In this document: in pieces, positions 8,037-15,986 of the stretch | Layout: each line of letters begins with the position of its first letter | Numbering within the stretch: the stretch's first letter is position 1 | Assembly (NCBI GenBank): GCA_937934355.1 | Contig: CALGZY010000088.1 | Span: 1-26,877 of the forward strand | Reading direction: 5' to 3' | From: an uncultured Collinsella sp. | GTDB taxonomy: Bacteria > Actinomycetota > Coriobacteriia > Coriobacteriales > Coriobacteriaceae | Length of the DNA: 26,877 nt | Position numbers and translations under genes: made by a program | The notes under the pieces: model-generated | What the model was told of the DNA's origin: nothing | Database searches by the model: none | What the model saw: only the letters and a program-made list of their open reading frames with translations

Positions 8037-8750
8037 GTGCCGAACTCTGCCGTAAAACCGCTCATCTTGGTCGTTGAGGACGACCCTGCCGTTCGCAATC
8101 TTATTGTTGCTGCGCTCGAGGCGCACGGCTTGCGCCATATGGCCGTGGAGACCGCCCATGCCGCCATCGCCGCCGCCTCGTCGCAGACGCCGAGCATTGT
8201 GCTGCTCGATCTGGGCCTGCCCGATATGGACGGCGTCAACGTGGTGGAGTCGGTGCGCGCATGGTCGGGCATGCCGATTATCGTGGTCTCGGCGCGCAGC
8301 GAGGATGCGGACAAAATCCGCGCGCTCGATGCCGGTGCCGACGACTATCTGACCAAGCCGTTTTCGGTCGAGGAGCTGCTCGCGCGTATTCGCACGACGC
8401 TCAGGCGCCTTTCGTATGCGCAAACGGGCGGTGTTGCCTCCGAGGGCTCGTTCGATACCGGTGAGCTGCATATCGATTTTGATGCCGGCATCGCCACGAT
8501 GGATGGCGAGGAACTGCATCTGACGCCGATCGAGTATAAGCTCCTGTGCCTGCTGGCACACAACGCCGACAAGGTGCTGACGCACCAGTTTATCCTGCAT
8601 GAGATCTGGGGCACGGCAACTAAGAGCGACCTGGCGAGCCTGCGCGTCTTTATGGGCACGCTGCGTAAGAAGATTGAGTCCGACCCCGCGCATCCGCGCT
8701 ATATCCAGACGCACGTGGGTATCGGCTATCGCCTGGTCACCCAAGGGTAG
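8037..8750 (+). CDS. OmpR/PhoB family response regulator, KdpE-like
   Basis: A 237-residue DNA-binding response regulator paired with the upstream kinase. The receiver domain (residues ~8-122) has the acidic pair Asp15/Asp16, the phospho-acceptor Asp58 in VLLDLGLPDMDG and Lys107 in DDYLTKPF. The C-terminal winged helix (~140-235) contains LTPIEYKLLCLLAHN and ends in THVGIGYRL, as in KdpE. The start is the GTG at 8037, with AAGGAG 8 bases upstream overlapping the end of the kinase gene, so translation is probably coupled. The likely target is the kup promoter region, by inference from context. It ends in a convergent gap facing the rlmKL gene. Confidence 0.93.
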   Translation: MPNSAVKPLILVVEDDPAVRNLIVAALEAHGLRHMAVETAHAAIAAASSQTPSIVLLDLGLPDMDGVNVVESVRAWSGMPIIVVSARSEDADKIRALDAGADDYLTKPFSVEELLARIRTTLRRLSYAQTGGVASEGSFDTGELHIDFDAGIATMDGEELHLTPIEYKLLCLLAHNADKVLTHQFILHEIWGTATKSDLASLRVFMGTLRKKIESDPAHPRYIQTHVGIGYRLVTQG

Positions 8751-8774
8751 GACGGCGTCCGCCATCCCACTATG

Positions 8775-8841
8775 AGTTGCGGTGAAATACGGTCTAAATT
8801 TGCCTAATTCCAGGCAAAACAGTCCGTATTCCACCGCAACT
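8775..8841. terminator. Long inverted repeat between convergent genes, possible two-way terminator
   Basis: Outer arms 8775-8792 and 8824-8841 pair at 17 of 18 positions. The pairing continues inward through TTTGCCT / AGGCAAAA, with a loop around 8806-8811. It lies 24 bases after the regulator's stop and 4 bases from the rlmKL stop, so either transcript would carry the full hairpin. The A/T-rich interior and lack of a long U-run make termination plausible but not certain. Confidence 0.6.
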
Positions 8842-8845
8842 TTGT

Positions 8846-11404
8846 CTATTTGCCCTTGGGCTTGCTGGCGTAGAACTTCTTCATTTTGGGCTTGCCGGCA
8901 GAGGAGGGTTTGCCGGCAAAGTTGGACTTGCCGTTGCCGGTCTGCGCGTGCGCAGGTACAGCCGCGCGGGGCTTGCGGGCCTCGGGGTTGCGCAGCTCCT
9001 CGACACGCTCGGCAATCTCCTCGGCGCTAAAGCCGACCTCGGCCATGGCGTCCTCGATGGGCAGTCGGCGCACGATATAGCTGTGGTGCACCTTCTGGTT
9101 GCGCGCGAAGTCCTCGGGGATGGTCTGTGCCGTAATGTCCTCCAGCACGACGCCCGCGCGCGCGAGCTTGCGCGTCTCGGGGCGGAAGCCGCGCAGGTTG
9201 CAGCTAAAGATGGCATGTCCGCCCTGTGCAAGCAGGCGAGATACGCCGGCCAAAAGCTCAACATGGTCGCGCTGGACATCCCAGGTGCGGCGGCCCATCT
9301 TGGACGAGTTCGAGAACGTGGGCGGGTCGACAAAGATCAAGTCCCAGCGGTTGCGCGTCTGGCGCTGGTCGCGAATCCAGGCGAGCACGTCGTCGCGCAC
9401 AAAATGATGCTGCGGACCAACAAAGCCGTTCTGGCGCATATTGCGCTCGGCCCAGTCCAGGTAGGTGTTGGAAAGGTCGACTGTCACGGTTTCCTCGACG
9501 CCGCCGTCGGCCGCATAGCAGGTGGCGGTGCCGGTATAGGCGAACAGATTGAGGAAGCGGCGTGCCTGTTTGGCGTGTTCGCGCACCAGGTTGCGGGTGA
9601 CGCGGTGATCCAGGAAGATGCCCACATCCAGGTAGTCGTCAAAGTTGACGGCAAAGGTGAGCCCGCCTTCTTCGATGAGCGGCAGACGCCGGCGCGCGAT
9701 GTTGGCGCGCTCGCCCGATCCGCCCTTGCCGGCGCCCTGCTTGCCGTACTGCGAGCCGCCGCGCGAACGCATGCGGGCCTTGGCGTGCACATGCTCGGCC
9801 GGAACATCAAGGATGCGCGGCGCGATGGCCAAGATGTCGAGCATGCGGGCCTGGGCCAGCGCGGGATCGATGGTCTTGGGCGCGGCGTATTCGGCGATGA
9901 CGAGCCAGCGGCCCGGCGTCTGCGGGCAGCCCTCGTACAGGTCGATGGCGGCGGAGTAGTCGGGCAGGTCGGCATCGTAGACGCGGTAGCAGCTCACGCC
10001 CTCGCGCTTGGCCCACTTGCGGCGCAGACGGGCATTCTTGCGCAGGCGGTTGGCGAACTGCTCGGACTCGGGGATGAGCACGGGCAACGGCTTGCCGTCG
10101 CCCAGGTCGAGCGTGGCGGCAGGTTCGGGCATGGGGGTGTTGGCGGCTTCGCCTTCGACGTCCGTGGACTGTTCCTCGGCGTTTGCGCTGGTCGCAGCCT
10201 CGAATGCCGCGGCGGCGTGGTCGAGCGAGGGCCAAACCTCAATAGCCGCCTCCTCGTTATTGGGCATAACGGCGATGGAGCGCGCGGGCTCGGCATGGAG
10301 CGCGCGGGCCATAAGGCCATCGCGGGTGAGTGCGGCGACCGGCGCCGCGGAAAGCTCGGGCGCGCGACGCAGCTCGCCGACCAGCGTCATGGCGTCGTGC
10401 ATGAGTGAAAGCGGTGTCTCGGTGGTGTCTGCGACTACGGCGGCTCCGGCGACGGCGCCAGCATGGTCCAGCACGGTGGCGGACTTGGCGGCGCAAAAGT
10501 CGACAAAACGCTTGTAACCAGCGCTCTTGACCATGCGCTCGGCGGTCTTGCGAGCGGCGGGGTCGATGTCTGCGGCCACGATGCGCGCCTGCCGCTCGCG
10601 CGCTGCCGCCTCGCGCTCGCGCGCCTCGGCAAGCAGCTGCTCCCACAGAGCGGCGTCGTGCAGCTGCCAGCCCTCAAAGCCCCAGCGCTCGCGTGCGGCG
10701 CCCGGGGCGCGGTCGGTCAGAATGTTCGCGGCCTCCAGCAGCAGGCCGCCGCCGGCGCACGAGGCATCGATCAGCGTGGGGAGGGCTTCGTTCTCGTAAT
10801 CGTCGGCCGTCAGCTCGCGCTCGCATAGTGCGGTCCAGCCGACCTGCGCCAGCACCAGGGCGGCGTAGTCGGGGCGCAGCACGTGCGTGCCCTCGCCGGC
10901 GCGGGTCGCTGCGGGCGGCAGGCGTTTGAACAGCGGGTCGCCCGAAAGGTCCAGGCTAATGCTCGCGCGACGCTGACGCAGCGAAAGCAGTAGGTGAACA
11001 TCGGGGTCGGCGGCGTCGACATCGGCGCGACGGCCCGTGGCCTCGGCCAGACGGTCGCACAGCGCGTCCTTGGCGCGCAGGGCCGAGAAGCGCGTGTTGC
11101 GCAGCTGTTCGGTCACGCCGCGGGCGGTAATGGCGATGGTGGCGCCGGGGCGGACGATGTTCTCCCAGGCGATGTCGTAAACGCTATCGTACAGCTTGTC
11201 GGCATCTTGCGCCTCAAAGCGTCCGAGCACCGCAAACACGCGGCTGGCCAGGCGCGACCACAGGCATGCGCGATAGCCCTGCTCAAGCTCGCCCTCAAAC
11301 GTGGCGCGGCCCTTCAGGCGGCGGACATGCGAAAGCCCGAGGCGTTTAAGCTCATCGGCGAGTGCGGACTCAAAGCCTTCGGGGCAGCTTGCGTAAAATT
11401 CCAT
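8846..11404 (-). CDS. rlmKL: RlmKL-type 23S rRNA methyltransferase with degenerate RlmL half
   Basis: An 852-residue two-domain protein with the RlmKL layout. Residues 1-~160 hold a THUMP-type RNA-binding region starting EFYASCPEGFESALADELK. Residues ~165-400 align to the RlmL (m2G2445) methyltransferase. From ~450 follows the RlmK (m7G2069) domain with FLNLFAYTGTATCYAA and a clear catalytic DPPTFSNSSKMG. In the RlmL half, motif I reads DASCAGGGLLLEAA instead of the usual DPMCGSGTLLIEAA. Where NPPYGER is expected there is ADTTETP, so this half may be inactive or altered. A basic Lys/Gly/Pro-rich tail of ~45 residues ends the protein. The start ATG has GAGAGG upstream. The promoter gap is shared with the divergent HAD gene. 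Confidence 0.9.
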   Translation of the reverse strand: MEFYASCPEGFESALADELKRLGLSHVRRLKGRATFEGELEQGYRACLWSRLASRVFAVLGRFEAQDADKLYDSVYDIAWENIVRPGATIAITARGVTEQLRNTRFSALRAKDALCDRLAEATGRRADVDAADPDVHLLLSLRQRRASISLDLSGDPLFKRLPPAATRAGEGTHVLRPDYAALVLAQVGWTALCERELTADDYENEALPTLIDASCAGGGLLLEAANILTDRAPGAARERWGFEGWQLHDAALWEQLLAEAREREAAARERQARIVAADIDPAARKTAERMVKSAGYKRFVDFCAAKSATVLDHAGAVAGAAVVADTTETPLSLMHDAMTLVGELRRAPELSAAPVAALTRDGLMARALHAEPARSIAVMPNNEEAAIEVWPSLDHAAAAFEAATSANAEEQSTDVEGEAANTPMPEPAATLDLGDGKPLPVLIPESEQFANRLRKNARLRRKWAKREGVSCYRVYDADLPDYSAAIDLYEGCPQTPGRWLVIAEYAAPKTIDPALAQARMLDILAIAPRILDVPAEHVHAKARMRSRGGSQYGKQGAGKGGSGERANIARRRLPLIEEGGLTFAVNFDDYLDVGIFLDHRVTRNLVREHAKQARRFLNLFAYTGTATCYAADGGVEETVTVDLSNTYLDWAERNMRQNGFVGPQHHFVRDDVLAWIRDQRQTRNRWDLIFVDPPTFSNSSKMGRRTWDVQRDHVELLAGVSRLLAQGGHAIFSCNLRGFRPETRKLARAGVVLEDITAQTIPEDFARNQKVHHSYIVRRLPIEDAMAEVGFSAEEIAERVEELRNPEARKPRAAVPAHAQTGNGKSNFAGKPSSAGKPKMKKFYASKPKGK

Positions 11405-11431
11405 GGGTGACCTCTCTGGTTGCGTCGCTCC

Positions 11432-11437
11432 ATTATA
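11432..11437 (-). promoter_or_regulatory. Candidate -10 box for rlmKL
   Basis: On the minus strand this reads TATAAT, 28 bases upstream of the rlmKL start codon in the 75-base divergent gap. No good -35 is seen at the expected distance, so support is the -10 and the position only. Confidence 0.35.
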
Positions 11438-11479
11438 TGATGGATGCTTCGTTTGCCCTTATCCTCGAAAGGAACCCAT

Positions 11480-12307
11480 ATGATTGATGCGTACCCCGAA
11501 TCCGCTGTGCTCTTTTTTGACGTGGACGGCACGCTGACGTCGTTCGATCCCGACGATATGACCGATAAGGACTTTTCGGCGGTTCGCCCCTCGCAGATGG
11601 TCGTCGAGGCGTTTCATCGTCTGCGCGACGCGGGGCACAAGGCGTTTATCTGCACGGGTCGCCCCCTGTGGCTCATCGCGGACAGCTTGCGTGCGCTCGA
11701 CCCCGCGGGTGTCGTTGCCATGGCGGGCGCCACGCTCGAGGTCGAGGGCCGCGTGGTGCATGAGGACTGCTTTGGCGAGGACGTTATCGAGGAGCTTGCA
11801 CGCCGTATGGCCGCGGCAGGGATTGAGGCCTTTTTCGAGACCAACGTGGCTACTTTTGCCCTGGAACCCGCGGGTGTTGAGCAGTCGTCTCTGATCGGCA
11901 CTTCTGTGGTGCACAGCGCCGAGGAGATGCGCGTCGACGGCCGTCTGCGCGTAGGCAAGGTGTGCCTCGATGTGCCCAGTTTGGCTCGCGTAGCCAACGA
12001 CGACGGCTTTATCGATCGCGAGTTTGAGCTGTGCAACACCGGTGGTCGGAATCGAGAGCTGAGCCCCAAGGGCATCGACAAAGGCGTGGGCGTGGCGCGA
12101 GCACTGGCGTATCTGGGCCGCAAGGGAAATGCGCGCACCTTTGGCTTTGGCGATTCGGGCAACGACCTGGGCATGCTCGCTGCGGTCGAGACGGCTGTCG
12201 CCATGGGCAACGCCATGCCCGAGGTCAAGGCGGTCGCCGACTACGTGACCGACGATGTCGCACACGACGGCACCGTCACCGCGATGCAACATTTCGGCCT
12301 CATCTAA
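11480..12307 (+). CDS. HAD superfamily hydrolase, Cof-type
   Basis: A 275-residue cytosolic phosphatase of the Cof/IIB branch, probably acting on sugar phosphates or another small phosphorylated metabolite. Motif I is FFDVDGTLTSF with nucleophile Asp14 and acid/base Asp16. Motif II is FICTGRP near residue 54. Lys in LSPKGIDKGVGV (~195) and FGFGDSGNDLGML (~215) give motifs III and IV. A cap domain lies between II and III, as in Cof proteins. The ATG at 11480 has AAAGGAA just upstream; an in-frame ATG at 11444 would put that SD inside the gene. It is divergent from rlmKL and followed by a ~190-base gap before the transaldolase. The substrate cannot be predicted. Confidence 0.9.
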   Translation: MIDAYPESAVLFFDVDGTLTSFDPDDMTDKDFSAVRPSQMVVEAFHRLRDAGHKAFICTGRPLWLIADSLRALDPAGVVAMAGATLEVEGRVVHEDCFGEDVIEELARRMAAAGIEAFFETNVATFALEPAGVEQSSLIGTSVVHSAEEMRVDGRLRVGKVCLDVPSLARVANDDGFIDREFELCNTGGRNRELSPKGIDKGVGVARALAYLGRKGNARTFGFGDSGNDLGMLAAVETAVAMGNAMPEVKAVADYVTDDVAHDGTVTAMQHFGLI

Positions 12308-12500
12308 TGAATCCCGCGTTCTGACGTTTGCTCAAACTGCGACTCTTTGCTTTTGCATGCTCAATCGATTTATCAATCCAAACACTGAGGTGTTTATACC
12401 GTTCGCCGAGAAGATAAAAAACCGCAGCTCACGCCTTGATAAACGTAGGTAAAGTGTTTAGCAGTTTAACGCCCATGTGCAAGCGAAAGGAATCAGGCAG
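12308..12500 (+). other. Gap between the HAD and transaldolase genes
   Basis: A 193-base A+T-rich gap with no ORF of note. A small 6-bp hairpin AAACAC/GTGTTT lies at 12380-12395. TTGATA at 12436-12441 could be a -35, but no convincing -10 follows. It probably carries the transaldolase promoter. Confidence 0.4.
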
Positions 12501-13205
12501 ATGGCAATCAAGGTGTTCGCTGACGGTGCAAACCTCGAGGGCATGCTCGACATGTACGAGAACGGCAACGTTCAGGGTTTCACGACCAACCCGTCCCTTA
12601 TGAAGAAGGGCGGCGTGACGGATTACCGCGCGTTTGCCAAAGAGGTCCTGGCCCACATCACCGATGTATCCGTCTCGTTTGAGGTCTTTGCCGACGACGT
12701 CGAGACCATGGAGGTCGAGGCGCGCGAGATCGCTACCTGGGCCGAGAACGTCTACGTCAAGATTCCGTGCGTGACCACCAAGGGCGAGTCCACCGCCGAG
12801 CTGGTGCGCAAGCTTTCGGCCGACGGCATCAAGGTCAACGTCACTACCATCTTTACGCCTAAGCAGGTCGACGAGATGGTTGAGGCCGTTGACACCGAGA
12901 CGCCGTCCATCATCTCGCTCTTTGCCGGCCGCATCGCCGATACCGGCGTCGACCCCATTCCGTTTATGACGGAGTCGGTCAAGAAGGCCGCCGCAAAGCC
13001 CAACTGCGAGGTCCTGTGGGCGTCCACGCGCGAGCTCATTAACATTTACCAGGCCGAGGCCTGCGGTTGTCAGATCATCACGGTGCCCAACAGCATCCTG
13101 GCCAAGCGCAAGAACATTGGTCGCGACCCGTACGAGGTCTCGCTCGATACCGTGCGCGGTTTTGCCAAGGATATCGCCTCGCTCGGCTTCCATATCCTGC
13201 CGTAA
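12501..13205 (+). CDS. Transaldolase, small FSA/TalC-like form
   Basis: A 234-residue class I aldolase-type enzyme, probably transaldolase of the non-oxidative pentose phosphate pathway or a fructose-6-phosphate aldolase relative. Visible signatures are FADGANLEGM with Asp8, the GFTTNPSLMKKGG motif (residues 26-38), the Schiff-base Lys87 in VYVKIPC, the VNVTTIFTPKQ strand (~114-124) and the SLFAGRIADTG phosphate-site region (~140-150). Length fits the compact subfamily rather than the ~320-residue TalA/TalB form. The ATG at 12501 has AAGGAA 8 bases upstream. The gene stands alone between two gaps. A strong terminator lies downstream inside a large inverted repeat whose arm starts at the base after the stop codon. 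Transaldolase versus F6P aldolase activity cannot be separated here. Confidence 0.92.
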   Translation: MAIKVFADGANLEGMLDMYENGNVQGFTTNPSLMKKGGVTDYRAFAKEVLAHITDVSVSFEVFADDVETMEVEAREIATWAENVYVKIPCVTTKGESTAELVRKLSADGIKVNVTTIFTPKQVDEMVEAVDTETPSIISLFAGRIADTGVDPIPFMTESVKKAAAKPNCEVLWASTRELINIYQAEACGCQIITVPNSILAKRKNIGRDPYEVSLDTVRGFAKDIASLGFHILP

Positions 13206-13420
13206 GCAAGGGTACCCCCTGTAGCGACGTGCAAAATTGAGAGTATTCAGCAAGGTAAAGGCTTTTACCAGCTAGATAAAGCACGGAACAGCCCCCGTTT
13301 TGGCTCTGACGACGCTAAAACGGGGGCTGTTTTTGCTTTTTCGCCTCTGAGGGGCATCCGGAACGGCGGAATTTGCAGAATACTCGCGATTTTGCACGTC
13401 GCTACCGGGGGGACCCTTGC
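13206..13420. repeat. MITE-like inverted repeat around the transaldolase terminator
   Basis: Arms 13206-13248 and 13378-13420 are 43-base inverted repeats with 39 of 43 positions matching. The shared core includes GTAGCGACGTGCAAAAT. The left arm starts on the base after the transaldolase stop and the right arm ends 9 bases before the tex stop. The terminator hairpin sits at the centre. No ORF worth calling lies inside. Confidence 0.85.
13287..13340 (+). terminator. Strong intrinsic terminator of the transaldolase gene
   Basis: Perfect 15-bp stem AACAGCCCCCGTTTT (13287-13301) / AAAACGGGGGCTGTT (13317-13331), with a 15-base loop, followed by TTTGCTTTTT. The T-run is on the plus-strand side, matching the transaldolase transcript. 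Confidence 0.9.
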
Positions 13421-13429
13421 TTTGGCGGT

Positions 13430-15577
13430 TTACTTCCCCTGCACCATGGTGAGCGAGATCTTCTTGCGGTCGCGATCGACCTTTTCTACCCACACCTTGA
13501 CCGTGTCGCCGACGCGCACGACGTCGCTCGGGTGCTTGACAAAGCGGTTGGCGAGCTTGGAGATGTGCACGAGGCCGTCTTGGTGCACGCCCACGTCGAC
13601 GAAGGCGCCAAAGTCGACGACGTTGCGTACCGTGCCCTTGAGCTCCATGCCGGGCTCCAGGTCGTCGATGGAAAGTGCCGAGCGGCTAAAGACCACCTCG
13701 GGAGCGTCGTCGCGCGGGTCGCGACCGGGCTTCTTGAGCTCGTTGACGATGTCGATGAGCGTGAGGGTGCCGCAGTCCAGGTCGCTTGCCAGTGTCGAGA
13801 TGCTGCCCAGACGGCGCTCGATGTCGGGCACGCCGCCGCGGCTGAGTTCACTGGCCGCCACGCCTGCGCGCTCCAGGACGGACGTGGCCACCTCGTAGCT
13901 CTCGGGGTGGACGCTTGTCGCGTCGAGCGGGTTCTTGCCGCCGCTGATGCGCAGGAAGCCCGCGGCATTGAGGTATGCCTTGGGTCCCAGCTTGGGGACC
14001 TTCTTGAGCTGGCGGCGATCGGTAAAGGCGCCGTTTTCCTCGCGGTATGCCACGATGTTCTTGGCTACGCTCGGCGTGATGCCCGACACGTAGCCCAGCA
14101 GGCTTGCGCTCGCGGTGTTGACGTCAACGCCCACGCGGTTGACGACGTCCTCCACCACGTGGCCCAGGGTGCGCGAAAGCTCGGCCTGGTCAAGGTCGTG
14201 CTGGTACTGGCCCACGCCGATGGACTGGGGCGGAATCTTGACGAGCTCTGCCAACGGGTCCTGCAGGCGGCGGCCCAGGCTCATGGCGCCGCGCACGGTG
14301 ACGTCCAGGTCGGGATACTCCTGGCTGGCGAGCTCGGAGGCGGAGTACACCGACGCGCCGGCCTCGTTGACGATGGTGTAGCGAAGGCTGGGCGCCTGCT
14401 CGGCGATGAACTCCGAGACGACCTCCTCGGTCTCGCGGCTGGCGGTGCCGTTGCCGATGACGATGGTATTGACGCCGTCCTTCTTGACGAGGCGGGCGAG
14501 CTCGCGCTTGGTGCCGGCGACGTCGTGGCGCGGCTTGGTGGGGTAGACCACGCCGTGGTCGAGCAGCTTGCCGGTCTCGTCCATGACGGCGACCTTGCAG
14601 CCGGTGCGGTAGCCCGGATCGAGCGCGAGCACGCGGGCGCCGCGCACGGGGCGCGCCGAGAGCAAGCCCTCGAGATTCTTGGCAAAGACGTTGATGGCCT
14701 CGGTCTGGGCGCGAACGGTGAGCTTAGCACGGGCCTCGCGCTCCAGCGAGGGAGCCATGAGGCGCTTGTAGCCGTCGGCGATGGCGGCATCGAAGATGGG
14801 AGCAAACACGCCCTGGCGTCGGGGCCAACGGCTGCCGAGACGTGCCGTGGCGGCAGCGCCGTCGACGTTCACGCGCACGCGGAGTTTGCCCTCGCGCTCG
14901 CCGCGGTCGATAGCCAGTACGCGGTGGTTGGGTATACGGCGCAGCGGCTCATCAAAGTTGTAGTAGGGTTCGTAGGGGGTCTTCTCGGTGGGGTCGGTGG
15001 CCTCGACGACGATATCGGCGGTGTTTTGCGTAAAGGCGCGCAGGTCGGCGACGTTCTCCGGGTCCTCGGCTACCGTCTCTGCCACGATGTCGGCGGCGCC
15101 GGCGAGCGCCTTTTCGGGCGTGTCAAAGCCGGCCTCCTCGTTGACGTAGTCCGCGGCGGCGTCGAGTGCGCTGCCCTTGGCCGAGGCCTGCATGATGATC
15201 ATGTTGGCGAGCGGCTCCAGGCCGGCCTCGCGGGCCTTCTGCGCGCGGGTCATGCGCTTTTTGCGGTAGGGCTTGTAGAGGTCCTCGACACGCTGGAGCT
15301 GCGTGGCCTCGCGAATTTGCTGTTCGAGCTCGGGCGTAAGTTTGCCCTGGGCGTCGATGAGCAGAATGACGTCCTCTTTGCGCTGTTCAAGATTGCGCAG
15401 GTAGGACAGGCGCTCGTCGAGCGCGCGCAGGGCGACGTCGTCCATGCCGCCCGTGGCTTCCTTGCGGTAGCGCGAGATAAAGGGAATGGTGTTGCCCTCG
15501 TCGATGAGCTTAACGGTCGCCTCGATGTTGGCGGCCTTAAGGTTGAGCTCGTGGGCAAGCTGGGCGATAAGATTCAT
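13430..15577 (-). CDS. tex: Tex family transcription accessory protein, S1 RNA-binding
   Basis: A 715-residue nucleic-acid-binding protein of the Tex family. The order is: N-terminal helical Tex region with FISRYRKEATGGMDD (~24-38), a YqgF/RNase-H-like domain containing RVLALDPGYRTGCKVAVMD (~310-328), helix-hairpin-helix segments (VGVDVNTASASLLGYVSGI, then NAAGFLRISGG) and a C-terminal S1 domain with GTVRNVVDFGAFVDVGVHQDG and GLVHISKL. Length is typical. The annotated start is the ATG at 15577 with AAGGAG a few bases upstream; the reading frame runs 29 codons further without family similarity. It converges on the transaldolase gene. Tex is linked to transcription and RNA quality control, but its exact role here is inferred only from the family. 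Confidence 0.95.
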   Translation of the reverse strand: MNLIAQLAHELNLKAANIEATVKLIDEGNTIPFISRYRKEATGGMDDVALRALDERLSYLRNLEQRKEDVILLIDAQGKLTPELEQQIREATQLQRVEDLYKPYRKKRMTRAQKAREAGLEPLANMIIMQASAKGSALDAAADYVNEEAGFDTPEKALAGAADIVAETVAEDPENVADLRAFTQNTADIVVEATDPTEKTPYEPYYNFDEPLRRIPNHRVLAIDRGEREGKLRVRVNVDGAAATARLGSRWPRRQGVFAPIFDAAIADGYKRLMAPSLEREARAKLTVRAQTEAINVFAKNLEGLLSARPVRGARVLALDPGYRTGCKVAVMDETGKLLDHGVVYPTKPRHDVAGTKRELARLVKKDGVNTIVIGNGTASRETEEVVSEFIAEQAPSLRYTIVNEAGASVYSASELASQEYPDLDVTVRGAMSLGRRLQDPLAELVKIPPQSIGVGQYQHDLDQAELSRTLGHVVEDVVNRVGVDVNTASASLLGYVSGITPSVAKNIVAYREENGAFTDRRQLKKVPKLGPKAYLNAAGFLRISGGKNPLDATSVHPESYEVATSVLERAGVAASELSRGGVPDIERRLGSISTLASDLDCGTLTLIDIVNELKKPGRDPRDDAPEVVFSRSALSIDDLEPGMELKGTVRNVVDFGAFVDVGVHQDGLVHISKLANRFVKHPSDVVRVGDTVKVWVEKVDRDRKKISLTMVQGK

Positions 15578-15658
15578 GGGACTCCTTGCGTTTAAGGTGC
15601 GTTTGCAGCACAGGGCTACCAAGGATACCACCCGTCCCAAAAGGCTGTTTTGGGGCCG

Positions 15659-15820
15659 CGCCACGAAAATGGCCTATCTACTACGTTTTACCCGTAGGGG
15701 CTGACCATACCTAAGTTTTCCGAAAATCGGCAAGCCGTTTACCTGCGGTTTTTATTTCGCGAAATTCTGTATGGTTAAGGGTGGTCGGTTAAACGTAGTA
15801 GATAGGCCCATTTCGTGGCG
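15659..15820. repeat. Palindromic intergenic element upstream of tex
   Basis: Arms 15659-15690 and 15790-15820 are imperfect inverted repeats sharing CGCCACGAAA and CCTATCTACTACGTTT. A shorter pairing, ACCATAC / GTATGGT, lies inside. Together with the operon terminator at 15885-15914 it fills most of the 409-base gap 15578-15986, in which no gene is seen. Confidence 0.75.
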
Positions 15821-15884
15821 AACGAATCAAGCCGAGGTGCAAAATAGCCCCCGCCCCAGAAAAATCATGGCAAGGTAGCAAAAT

Positions 15885-15914
15885 GCCCCGCGGGCAGGAG
15901 GCTGCTCGCGGGGC
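15885..15914 (-). terminator. Intrinsic terminator of the SDR-MFS-Gfo/Idh operon
   Basis: A 12-bp stem, GCCCCGCGGGCA (15885-15896) / TGCTCGCGGGGC (15903-15914), with one G-U pair and a 6-base loop. Read leftward on the minus strand it is followed by ATTTTGC. It lies ~70 bases after the stop codon of the Gfo/Idh gene. Confidence 0.75.
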
Positions 15915-15986
15915 AAAGAAGAGGGGCTTGTTGGTGGCGGGCCGAGGCGCTCGGCGGGGAGTTTGCCGCGGCCCGCTCTTAAGGCA

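Noticed and set aside
13373..15595. Long plus-strand frame of 740 codons opposite tex
   Set aside because: It is the antisense shadow of tex caused by high-GC codon bias. The tex protein has clear domains and the antisense product has none.
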